Positions 1-6,186 of a stretch of DNA of 20,135 bases are shown one piece after another. A program made the translations under genes and the position numbers. Below the pieces are notes generated by a model. That model did not search any database. It saw only the letters and a program-made list of their open reading frames with translations, and was not told the DNA's origin. Within the stretch, counting starts at the first letter, position 1; each line of letters opens with the position of its first letter. The stretch spans positions 1 to 20,135 of the forward strand of contig JAEZIW010000090.1 in NCBI GenBank assembly GCA_023436525.1, written 5' to 3'. Source of the DNA: Bacillota bacterium (lineage in GTDB: Bacteria > Bacillota > Clostridia > Christensenellales > SZUA-584).

Positions 1-50
1 GTTATGCACCGTCTCAGTCTCGTTTTTGAACTTTCTTTCGTGTTCTAACG

Positions 51-86
51 CAAAAAAGGTGTGCATTCGTATCGAAGCACACCTTT
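51..86 (-). terminator. Rho-independent terminator of the ferredoxin-like gene
   Basis: A 10-bp perfect stem (55-64 with 77-86, AAAGGTGTGC/GCACACCTTT) encloses a 12-nt loop. Read on the minus strand it is followed by a run of T (the A run at 52-57). It lies just past the stop codon at 96, so it fits the end of the minus-strand ferredoxin transcript. Confidence 0.85.
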
Positions 87-95
87 GGTTTTCTT

Positions 96-791
96 TTAGT
101 CTTCAATAATCTCGCCGTTCGGCGCAATCACCGTCACCTGCCATGGAATCATCTTGCCGCTGCTTTGCAGCGCCTGCTTCACCGCGTATTCCAGGCCGCC
201 GCAGCAGGGCACGCTCATGCGCAGCACCTCAACGCTTTTAATGTTGTTGTTCTTAATAATCGCGGTCAGCTTTTCCGAGTAATCCACCATATCGAGCTTC
301 GGGCAGCCAATCAGCGTAATTTTGCCCCGCATGAATTCCTGGTGCACATTCGCGTAGGCAAACGCTGTGCAGTCTGCCGCAACGAGCAGCTTGGCTCCGT
401 CAAAATACGGCGCGTTAACCGGCACCAGCTTAATCTGGCACGGCCATTGGCCAAGCTCAGATACCGCCTGCGCAGCGGGTTTCGGCGCAGCCGCTTGTGT
501 CTTTCTTTCCATTACAGCCGCGCGTGCCGACGGGCAGCCGCCTCCTGTATGCTTCTGCTTCATGTGTTTTTCCACCGCCTCCTGATCAAACGCAGCTGCT
601 TCGCGTTCTTCAATTGTAATGGCGCCTGTCGGGCATTCGGGCAGGCAGTTCCCAAGGCCGTCGCAGTACGATTCCGACATCAGCTTTGCCTTGCCGTTAA
701 CCATCGCCAGCGCACCCTCGTGGCATGCATCCACACACAGCCCGCAGCCGTTGCATTTATCTTCGTCAATCGTAATGATATTGCGTTTCAT
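96..791 (-). CDS. 4Fe-4S ferredoxin-domain iron-sulfur protein
   Basis: This 231-residue cytoplasmic protein probably carries electrons. An N-terminal bacterial ferredoxin domain holds a classical cluster motif C13-x2-C16-x2-C19-x3-C23 and a second, atypical one, C43-x4-C48-x3-CP (C52), in which a central cysteine is missing. An Ala/Pro/Gln-rich linker (about 90-112) leads to a C-terminal domain of about 115 residues with more cysteines (C118, C140, GCP at 162-164, PCCGG at 185-189), possibly further metal or redox sites. I chose the start at 791 because GGAGGAG precedes it at normal spacing; the frame is open further upstream, but those codons would run into the divergent regulator gene. Proteins of this layout are common in strict anaerobes, often beside a Crp/Fnr regulator, as here. 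The exact electron partner is unknown. Confidence 0.85.
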   Translation of the reverse strand: MKRNIITIDEDKCNGCGLCVDACHEGALAMVNGKAKLMSESYCDGLGNCLPECPTGAITIEEREAAAFDQEAVEKHMKQKHTGGGCPSARAAVMERKTQAAAPKPAAQAVSELGQWPCQIKLVPVNAPYFDGAKLLVAADCTAFAYANVHQEFMRGKITLIGCPKLDMVDYSEKLTAIIKNNNIKSVEVLRMSVPCCGGLEYAVKQALQSSGKMIPWQVTVIAPNGEIIED

Positions 792-815
792 TATTCTCTC
801 CTCCTTCGTTCGTCC

Positions 816-844
816 TTGCTTTTCTGGCCTTATTATCGTATATT
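816..844 (+). promoter_or_regulatory. Putative sigma-A promoter of the Crp/Fnr gene
   Basis: TTGCTT (816-821), a 17-bp spacer and TATATT (839-844) make a reasonable housekeeping promoter reading toward the GTG start at 889. The predicted transcription start is near 851, so the palindrome at 860-873 lies just downstream, where a bound regulator would block its own transcription. No experimental support. Confidence 0.45.
832..837 (-). promoter_or_regulatory. Putative -10 element of the ferredoxin-like gene
   Basis: On the minus strand GATAAT (837 down to 832) is a good -10 hexamer, with no recognisable -35 at 17 bp. Counting its first base as -12, the palindrome at 860-873 is centred at -41.5, the standard class II activator position for Crp/Fnr proteins. 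A weak -35 with an activator site there suggests activator dependence. Confidence 0.45.
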
Positions 845-859
845 TAAAAGGATTCGTCC

Positions 860-873
860 GTTGCATTTGCAAC
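860..873. promoter_or_regulatory. Putative Crp/Fnr operator, perfect 14-bp palindrome
   Basis: GTTGCA-TT-TGCAAC is a perfect inverted repeat with 6-bp arms. It lies between the divergent ferredoxin and Crp/Fnr genes, five bases before the regulator's AGGAGG. Crp/Fnr proteins bind palindromes of this general size, so it is the best candidate operator for the neighbouring regulator. Binding is inferred from position only. Confidence 0.6.
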
Positions 874-888
874 AACCAGGAGGATTTT

Positions 889-1584
889 GTGACCATTTCA
901 TCCATTTATTCTGCAAATATCGCGCTTTTCAAGGGTATTGGCGAAGCCGAGCTTGACGGCATGCTGCAGTGCCTTGGTGCTGCGCAGAAAAGCTACAAAA
1001 AAGGCAGCTATATTTTAATGGCAGGTGATGCGCTGCATCACGTGGGCGTTTTGCTGTCGGGCCAAGCCACAGTGTATAAAACCGATCTGCTCGGCAGCCG
1101 CACGGTGCTCGGTGCGCTGACACCGCCGCAGCTGTTTGCCGAAACGTTTGTTTGCGCGGGTGTGAAGACGAGCCCGGTTTCGGTGGAAGCCGCGAGCGAC
1201 GCGGAGGTGCTGCTGCTCGGATTCGAAAGGATACTGCACACGTGCTCATCGTGCTGCGCACATCACTCCGCCCTGATTTACAACATGCTGCGCATTGTGG
1301 CGAAAAAGAATATGGCGCTCAGCGAGAAGATGGACCATATGGCGCGCAAAACCACGCGCCAAAAGATCGCATCGTATCTGATTGATCAGGCGACACGCGC
1401 AGGCGGCCGCCGCTTTGAGATTGCGCTGGACCGGCAGGCGCTGGCCGACTATTTGAGCGTGAACCGCAGCGCGCTCTCGCGCGAGCTGTCGCATATGAAC
1501 GAGGAGGGCGTTTTGGATTATCAGCGCAACAGCTTTTACATACGCAGCCTTGAGGATTTGGAAGAAATGCTGCTTCACGAGTAA
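889..1584 (+). CDS. Crp/Fnr family transcriptional regulator
   Basis: This 231-residue DNA-binding regulator has an N-terminal cyclic-nucleotide-binding-like beta-roll (about 10-115), a dimerisation helix (about 125-160) and a C-terminal winged helix-turn-helix (about 165-222) with the recognition-helix pattern LADYLSVNRSALSREL (185-200). I chose the GTG start because AGGAGG at 878-883 precedes it by five bases; the frame is open upstream but lies over the ferredoxin gene. A cysteine cluster C119-x2-C122-C123-x-H125 sits just before the dimer helix and might hold a metal or Fe-S cluster, or sense redox state, but this is inference. It is transcribed divergently from the ferredoxin-like gene and shares a palindromic site with it, so that gene is the likely target. 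The effector is not evident from sequence. Confidence 0.88.
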   Translation: MTISSIYSANIALFKGIGEAELDGMLQCLGAAQKSYKKGSYILMAGDALHHVGVLLSGQATVYKTDLLGSRTVLGALTPPQLFAETFVCAGVKTSPVSVEAASDAEVLLLGFERILHTCSSCCAHHSALIYNMLRIVAKKNMALSEKMDHMARKTTRQKIASYLIDQATRAGGRRFEIALDRQALADYLSVNRSALSRELSHMNEEGVLDYQRNSFYIRSLEDLEEMLLHE

Positions 1585-1616
1585 TACACAGCCCTAATAT
1601 TCAAAGGATGACATAT

Positions 1617-1904
1617 ATGAAAAAGAAAATAATGATTAAAAAGCTGAATGAAGATGATATATTGGAAATCCTGCTCACGCATTATCAAGACCAAAAACAA
1701 TATAAAGACTTTAAGAATAGAAGAGGTCTTCTATTGGGCAAACCGGGTTAAGATTTAAGATTTATCGGTGTATTCGGCAATGAAGCTGCCAATGAAATCT
1801 TTCACTACGATCTGGAGTCGATCGACAGAGAACAGGATTTCAATGAAAACCCTTCTTTCTTTGAAAAGTATCCCGAAACTTATTTGGGAGCCGATAAAAT
1901 ATGA
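1617..1904 (+). pseudogene. Decayed small gene of unknown function, one in-frame stop
   Basis: An ATG at 1617 opens a 44-codon frame ended by TAA at 1749-1751, but the same frame continues with protein-like content for 50 more codons to TGA at 1902. The joined product would be 95 residues, Lys-rich at the start (MKKKIMIKKLNEDD) and acidic/aromatic later (FFEKYPETYLGADK). The codon before the stop is Gly and the one after is Asp, so one substitution (for example CAA or GAA to TAA) explains the break. A near copy of the start, ATGATCAAAAAGCTGAAT, follows at 1910, suggesting a second remnant. I do not recognise the family. It fills most of the 452-bp gap between the crp and argJ genes. Confidence 0.5.
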
Positions 1905-1995
1905 TGGCAATGATCAAAAAGCTGAATAAGCAAAGAATGCGGATAATTAGTCGATCATGACAGATTTAATTATTTATGAACGAAAATACGCATTA

Positions 1996-2004
1996 TGCTA
2001 TAAT
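1996..2004 (+). promoter_or_regulatory. Extended -10 promoter of argJ
   Basis: TGC followed by a perfect TATAAT (1999-2004) forms an extended -10 element 32 bp before the argJ start. The -35 region is poor. Bases 1975-1992 (ATGAA, then AAAAT, inside an AT-rich stretch) partly resemble the Bacillus ArgR box and overlap the -35, so arginine repression is possible but weakly supported. Confidence 0.5.
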
Positions 2005-2036
2005 AATTGGGACATTTGAGAAAGGGATTTTAACGC

Positions 2037-3230
2037 ATGAATAACGGCACCGGCGTGACATACGCTTTGGGGTTTACGGCGGCAGGCGTGGCCTGCGGCA
2101 TCAAAAAAAACGGCAACAAAGACCTGGCAGTCATCAAATGTGATTGTGTCGCCACGGCGGCGGGTGTGTTTACACAAAATAAAGTGAAGGGCCATTCGCT
2201 TGTGCTTGCGCACAAGAATCTGCGAAACGGACGCGCTCAGGCTGTGATTATCAACGCAGGCAATGCCAACGCCTGCCTTGGCAGCCGAGGCGAGCAAGAT
2301 GCCCTTCGCATGGCCGAGCTCACGGCAGATTATCTTGGCTGCAGCCCGCAGGATGTGCTGACCGGCTCCACCGGCGTGATCGGTATGCCGCTTCCTATTG
2401 AGCGCATTGAAGCAGGACTGCAGCAGGCAAAGCTCTCACGCGAGGGCGGCGCGGACGCGGCCGCCGCGATTATGACCACCGACACGATACGCAAAGAAGC
2501 GCAAGCCAGCGTAAAGATAGACGGACACGAAATCAGAATCGGCGGCATGGCCAAGGGCAGCGGCATGATTCACCCGAACATGGCAACAATGATTTCCGTC
2601 ATCACCACCGATGCCGCGATATCGCCAAAGGCGCTGAAAAAAGCGCTGAAAGACGCAGCGGATGCCTCTTACAACCGCATTTCAGTGGACGGCGACACGA
2701 GTGTGTGCGATAAGGTGCTGCTGCTGGCCTCGGGGCTCGCGGGCAATGCCGTTATAGAAGAAAACACCGGTGGCTATGATGCATTTTTCGCTGCACTCAA
2801 AGAGGTGTGTGTGACGCTTTCCAAAATGCTCGCGGCGGACGGCGAAGGCGCAACCAAGCTGCTGACCATTGATGTGCGTCATGCGCGCTCCGCAAAAGCC
2901 GCGCATCTGATCGCGTCGGCTATCGCGAAATCGCCGCTGTGCAAAACCGCAGCTTTCGGCAACGACGCGAACTGGGGCCGTTTATTGACGGCAGCGGGCT
3001 ATTCGGGCGCGGCGTTTGACCCAACCAAGGTGGATATCTATATCGGAAGCGTGCAGGTCTGTCAGCAGGGCGGCGGCCTTGCGTTTGATGAGGCGGCTGC
3101 GCTTAAAGAGCTCAAGCAGAAGGAAGTCGCTTATATTATTGATCTTAATGACGGCGATGCGTCTGACATGATGTGGACGTGCGATTTCTCGCTCGATTAT
3201 GTGAAGATTAACGCGGACTATAGAACGTGA
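2037..3230 (+). CDS. argJ: Bifunctional glutamate N-acetyltransferase / ornithine acetyltransferase
   Basis: ArgJ moves the acetyl group from N-acetylornithine to glutamate, recycling it in arginine synthesis; bifunctional forms also use acetyl-CoA to make N-acetylglutamate. The 397-residue length and the strongly conserved autocleavage region fit: KGSGMIHPNMATM (173-185) contains the predicted nucleophile Thr184, where the precursor splits itself into alpha and beta chains. Other family signatures are NAGNANAC (73-80), TGSTGVIG (109-116) and, near the C-terminus, a GNDANWGR segment. The start is the ATG at 2037 with a modest AAAGGGA upstream. It stands alone: no argB, argC or argD lies nearby, so the rest of the pathway must be elsewhere. 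Whether it is mono- or bifunctional cannot be read from the sequence alone. Confidence 0.95.
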   Translation: MNNGTGVTYALGFTAAGVACGIKKNGNKDLAVIKCDCVATAAGVFTQNKVKGHSLVLAHKNLRNGRAQAVIINAGNANACLGSRGEQDALRMAELTADYLGCSPQDVLTGSTGVIGMPLPIERIEAGLQQAKLSREGGADAAAAIMTTDTIRKEAQASVKIDGHEIRIGGMAKGSGMIHPNMATMISVITTDAAISPKALKKALKDAADASYNRISVDGDTSVCDKVLLLASGLAGNAVIEENTGGYDAFFAALKEVCVTLSKMLAADGEGATKLLTIDVRHARSAKAAHLIASAIAKSPLCKTAAFGNDANWGRLLTAAGYSGAAFDPTKVDIYIGSVQVCQQGGGLAFDEAAALKELKQKEVAYIIDLNDGDASDMMWTCDFSLDYVKINADYRT

Positions 3231-3264
3231 CGGGAATTTCCAATAAAGAGTAGTTATATTCATT

Positions 3265-3291
3265 CGGGCAGGCGTGGAAACCTGCCCCTAC
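3265..3291 (-). repeat. Solitary REP-like hairpin with GTAG tetranucleotide
   Basis: Read on the minus strand this is GTAG followed by a 7-bp stem (GGGCAGG/CCTGCCC, 3281-3287 with 3266-3272) and an 8-nt loop. GTAG plus hairpin is the defining layout of bacterial REP elements. It lies just downstream of argJ. It resembles in design, but not in detailed sequence, the REP units of the RAYT locus at 7625-8387. Confidence 0.55.
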
Positions 3292-3356
3292 ATAATAGGG
3301 ATTATAGCGACATAAGAGAATAGAAAACCAACGCTAAGACATTGTACCAAAAAACT

Positions 3357-3387
3357 AAAGCGCACTGCGGGGCTGTCAGTGCGCTTT
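3357..3387. terminator. Bidirectional terminator between argJ and hsp20
   Basis: An 11-bp perfect stem (AAAGCGCACTG at 3357-3367, CAGTGCGCTTT at 3377-3387) encloses a 9-nt loop. T-rich sequence follows on the plus side and an A-run (3349-3354) lies on the other, so it can stop both convergent transcripts. Confidence 0.85.
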
Positions 3388-3403
3388 GTGTTTTCTATTC
3401 ATG

Positions 3404-3850
3404 CTACTGTATCTCAATGCGGCGCGTGCTATCCACGTTCTTTTGGCGCGGTACGCTGACCTTTAAGATACCGCCATCGAGCTTGGCTGAAATGCCGTCC
3501 GCCTCGGCATCCGCAAGGTAAACCGCGCGGCTCATTGCGCTGTAACGGCGCTCGCGGTGAATGTAATTCTTGGTTTCCTCATCTTTGCTCTCTTCGTGGT
3601 TCACCGAGATGCGAAGCGTGCCGTCATTCATCTCAAGGCTGACTTCATCTTTGTTCACGCCCGGCAGCTCTGCCTCAATGGTGTATTCTTTATCCGTCTG
3701 CTGCACATCAATCTTAAACGCTTCTCGTGTGCGCCGTCCCGTCAGCCACGGGTCCGTAAAGAAATCATCCAGCATGTTGTAAAAATCCTCAAAGTCCGTG
3801 GGCGCGATGCTTCTGTTTCTCCTGTTTACCGGAATCAAATTTGCCATCAT
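3404..3850 (-). CDS. Small heat-shock protein, Hsp20/alpha-crystallin family
   Basis: A 148-residue ATP-independent chaperone that holds unfolding proteins in large oligomers. The alpha-crystallin domain spans about residues 40-140, with the conserved AELPGV (about 61-66), the LRISV strand, and GGILKVSVP near its end. The C-terminal IEI tripeptide matches the I-x-I motif that docks subunits. The start at 3850 is chosen because AAGGAG precedes it by about 6 bases; a second ATG at 3847 is possible. A perfect CIRCE operator lies 46 bp upstream at the transcription start, so HrcA repression with heat induction is strongly indicated. This places the gene in the groE/dnaK-type class I regulon, unlike Bacillus subtilis small heat-shock genes. 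hrcA itself is not in the window. Confidence 0.94.
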   Translation of the reverse strand: MMANLIPVNRRNRSIAPTDFEDFYNMLDDFFTDPWLTGRRTREAFKIDVQQTDKEYTIEAELPGVNKDEVSLEMNDGTLRISVNHEESKDEETKNYIHRERRYSAMSRAVYLADAEADGISAKLDGGILKVSVPRQKNVDSTRRIEIQ

Positions 3851-3895
3851 AATCAACTCCTTTTCTTGATTTCAATAGCTTTACTTTTTATCGTT

Positions 3896-3922
3896 TTAGC
3901 ACTCTCGCCCCGCGAGTGCTAA
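3896..3922 (-). promoter_or_regulatory. Perfect CIRCE element (HrcA operator)
   Basis: TTAGCACTC, nine bases, GAGTGCTAA matches the CIRCE consensus at all 18 arm positions. It lies between the hsp20 promoter and its ribosome site, at about +6 to +32 of the predicted transcript. Dimeric HrcA binds this site and is relieved by heat or GroE titration in known systems. Confidence 0.97.
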
Positions 3923-3934
3923 CTCTCTATGCTT

Positions 3935-3965
3935 ATTATATACCACTTTGCTTTTCTTTAGTCAA
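3935..3965 (-). promoter_or_regulatory. Sigma-A promoter of hsp20
   Basis: On the minus strand TTGACT (3965-3960) is followed after 17 bp by TATATA (3942-3937), with a TATAAT two bases further (3940-3935). Transcription would begin near 3928, just before CIRCE, which is the usual promoter-operator spacing for HrcA-controlled genes. Confidence 0.8.
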
Positions 3966-4105
3966 GAAAGGTCAAAATTTGTTTACAAAATATTTTATGC
4001 GAAATGAAGTCCAATTTTCTACAAATATCAGTAACACAGATAATATATTTAATGTTATAATTTGTTCATAAAGTTTTTCAGACTAAATCAAGGAGTCACG
4101 TAAAC

Positions 4106-4699
4106 ATGTTTGGCAGAAGAAAAGAACAGAGTTTAAAGATGCAGAGTGAAAACAGCTATGATAAGTCTGATCTCGAAGCAGAAAACGACACATTGATAAT
4201 GTTTAAATACAGTCCGAATATACAATCCATCGGCATTCTGAAAAACGAAAGGGGCATTTGCCAATGTTGCGGAAAAGAAGTTTCGCAGTATTATCCGACG
4301 ATGTATTGCCTTGAAGAGATTGACTGCATCTGTCTTGAATGCATAAAAAGCGGCCGGGCAGCGGACACGTTTCAAGGCCAATTTATTCAGGATGCTGAGA
4401 TTGACGCAGTCAGTGATGAAATGAAAATTGATGATTTGTTAAATCGCACCCCCGGTTATACCAGCTGGCAGGGTGAGCACTGGTTGGCCTGCTGCGATGA
4501 TTTTTGCGCCTACCTTGGAGAAGTGGGTACCAAAGAACTGAACGAAATGGGCATTGCCGATGACGTGTTTAAAGACTATGATGCATTAGACGAGTATGAA
4601 AATGCCAGAGAATATCTTGTGAAATCCGGATCCTTTTGCGGTTATCTTTTTCAATGTCTTCATTGTGGCAAGTATCGTATTTGGGTTGATGCCGACTAG
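4106..4699 (+). CDS. CbrC family protein (UPF0167)
   Basis: A 197-residue soluble, cysteine-rich protein. After a charged N-terminal tail, the family-like part begins at FKYSPN (33-38) and contains C52-x-C54-C55, C74-x-C76-x2-C79 with the pattern CLECIKSGRAADTF, WLACCDDFCAYLG (126-138) and a closing C184-x2-C187 pair. Paired CxxC motifs suggest zinc-ribbon-like metal binding. This order of motifs is that of CbrC/UPF0167 proteins; E. coli CbrC was named from a CreBC-regulated colicin-tolerance phenotype, and the biochemical function is unknown. The start is the ATG at 4106 with AAGGAG ten bases upstream. A TATAAT at 4056-4061 may be the -10, with a poor -35. It is a single-gene unit ending at a shared terminator. 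Confidence 0.75.
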   Translation: MFGRRKEQSLKMQSENSYDKSDLEAENDTLIMFKYSPNIQSIGILKNERGICQCCGKEVSQYYPTMYCLEEIDCICLECIKSGRAADTFQGQFIQDAEIDAVSDEMKIDDLLNRTPGYTSWQGEHWLACCDDFCAYLGEVGTKELNEMGIADDVFKDYDALDEYENAREYLVKSGSFCGYLFQCLHCGKYRIWVDAD

Positions 4700-4725
4700 T
4701 CAAGATAACGGTATAACATCTCTCG

Positions 4726-4752
4726 AAAAAAGCGGCTCAGAGGCCGCTTTTT
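4726..4752. terminator. Bidirectional terminator between cbrC-like and nitroreductase genes
   Basis: AAAAAGCGGC (4727-4736) pairs with GCCGCTTTTT (4743-4752) around a 6-nt loop. The A-run on one side and T-run on the other make it work in both directions for the two convergent genes. Confidence 0.88.
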
Positions 4753-4757
4753 CAATG

Positions 4758-5360
4758 CTATTCAAATACCCATACACGCTCATCAAGGCTCTTAAATTCC
4801 TTTTCCCCGGGCGGCAGCGTGGGTTTGCCAAACGGCATCTGCGCCACCATCTGCCACTCAGCCGGTACGTTCCACTTCTCGCGTACCGCCTCGTCCACCA
4901 GCGGGCTGTAATGCTGCAGCGACGCACCAAGCCCCTCGGCTTCGAGTGCCGACCAAATCACATACTGGTGCATCGCGCTGGAGTGCTGCGACCACAGTGC
5001 GAATCTCTCCGCGTACAGCGGAAACTTTGCCGCAAGCTCATCCACGGTGCTTTTATCGATAAAATACAACACCGTGCCGTAACCCGACGCGAAAGACCCT
5101 TCCACCTTGCTTTGTGTCGCGGGGAAACGTGCTGGCGGTGTCACTTTTTTCAGCTCATCAAGCGTCATCTGCCAAAACGCCTTGTGTACATCACCAAAAA
5201 GCAGTACCACCCGCGTGCTTTGCGAGTTGTAAGGCGACGGCACATGCTTAACCGCATCGTGCACGATTTCGGTGATCCGCTCATTCGGCACGATCTTTTC
5301 ATCGCTCAACCCGTATACACTGCGCCGCTCTTTCACAGCCTCCCAAAAGCTTTTCGACAT
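4758..5360 (-). CDS. Nitroreductase family protein (FMN-dependent oxidoreductase)
   Basis: A 200-residue member of the nitroreductase fold, expected to be a homodimer with FMN at the interface that reduces nitro compounds, quinones or similar acceptors with NAD(P)H. Visible marks are the N-terminal FMN-phosphate motif ERRSVYGL (11-18), PSPYNSQSTR (41-50) in the second FMN-contact region, and the helix with SALEAEGLGASLQHY (about 136-150). The short length and the Gly-Leu-Gly-Ala-Ser-Leu-Gln-His stretch are most like the Frm2/HBN1-type subgroup, known in fungi and bacteria. The start at 5360 is preceded by GGAGG at 8 bases. The natural substrate cannot be inferred. It is probably monocistronic and ends at the shared terminator at 4726-4752. 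Confidence 0.85.
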   Translation of the reverse strand: MSKSFWEAVKERRSVYGLSDEKIVPNERITEIVHDAVKHVPSPYNSQSTRVVLLFGDVHKAFWQMTLDELKKVTPPARFPATQSKVEGSFASGYGTVLYFIDKSTVDELAAKFPLYAERFALWSQHSSAMHQYVIWSALEAEGLGASLQHYSPLVDEAVREKWNVPAEWQMVAQMPFGKPTLPPGEKEFKSLDERVWVFE

Positions 5361-5420
5361 CTTTTTTTCCTCCGTGGTTGTTTGGCACTAGTATACCCTC
5401 TTATTTCCTTCATGCAAATG

Positions 5421-5445
5421 AAAAAAACCCGTGAAACAGGGTTTT
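5421..5445 (-). terminator. Terminator after sigE
   Basis: AAAACCC (5424-5430) pairs with GGGTTTT (5439-5445); the seven A at 5421-5427 become the T-run on the minus strand. It lies about 30 bp past the sigE stop and closes the spoIIGA-sigE unit. Confidence 0.8.
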
Positions 5446-5475
5446 CATCACATATTCCGTATCCAAACGATAGCT

Positions 5476-6186
5476 CTACACGATTTTGCTGATTTCTGTG
5501 CGCAGCTGTTTGATGATGCGCTTTTCCAGCCGCGATATGTAAGACTGCGAAATACCGAGGCAATCGGCCACCTGCTTTTGTGTACGCTCCTTTTGTCCGT
5601 TGAGCCCGAAACGCATCTCCATGATCATCTTCTCGCGTGAGCAGAGTTTATCGATGCACGACTGCATAAGGTCTTTCTCCACGCCGTCCTCAATCTCGGT
5701 ATACACAACGTCCGGCTCGGTTCCGAGTATATCCGACAGCAGCAGTTCGTTACCGTCCCAGTCCACATTGAGCGGCTCGTCGAAAGAAACCTCATAGCGC
5801 AGCTTGGCATTGCGCCGTAAATACATCAATATCTCGTTTTCAATGCAGCGCGAGGCGTAGGTCGCGAGCTTGATGTTTTTATCCACGTCGAACGTGTTAA
5901 CGGCCTTGATGAGCCCGATCGCGCCGATAGACACGAGATCTTCAATACCGATGCCTGTGTTTTCAAATTTGCGCGCGATATACACCACGAGCCTTAGGTT
6001 ACGTTCGATGAGCACCCGTCTGACCGATTTGTCCCCCTCCCCCAGCAGCCGAAGCAGCGTCTCTTCCTCCGTCCGCGTCAGCGGCGGCGGCAGCGCTTCG
6101 CTCCCGTTGATGTAATCTGCCCGTGCCGCCAGCTTCAGCCTCAGCGTTAACCAGGCAATCAGCCGTTGTACCCACAGCGTTCTCAT
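5476..6186 (-). CDS. sigE: Sporulation sigma factor sigma-E, precursor form
   Basis: Sigma-E directs early mother-cell transcription after asymmetric septation. The 236-residue protein is near identical to known sigma-E over the core: ALPPPL (31-36), RNLRLVVYIARKFENTG, the -10 recognition region around IKLATYASRCIENEILMYLR, and C-terminal region 4.2 QKQVADCLGISQSYISRLEKR. An N-terminal pro-sequence of about 27 residues, hydrophobic and basic (LIAWLTLRLKLAAR), precedes YINGSEALPPPL, the region cut by SpoIIGA. AAAGGAG lies 6 bases before the ATG, inside the spoIIGA frame. The gene follows spoIIGA as usual, but sigG, often next in Bacillus and many clostridia, is absent; a terminator and a nitroreductase gene follow instead. 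Confidence 0.97.
   Translation of the reverse strand: MRTLWVQRLIAWLTLRLKLAARADYINGSEALPPPLTRTEEETLLRLLGEGDKSVRRVLIERNLRLVVYIARKFENTGIGIEDLVSIGAIGLIKAVNTFDVDKNIKLATYASRCIENEILMYLRRNAKLRYEVSFDEPLNVDWDGNELLLSDILGTEPDVVYTEIEDGVEKDLMQSCIDKLCSREKMIMEMRFGLNGQKERTQKQVADCLGISQSYISRLEKRIIKQLRTEISKIV

Noticed and set aside
165..956. Long plus-strand frame over the ferredoxin gene
   Set aside because: It is antisense to a gene with clear Cys motifs and has an Arg/His/Cys-rich composition typical of a shadow frame.
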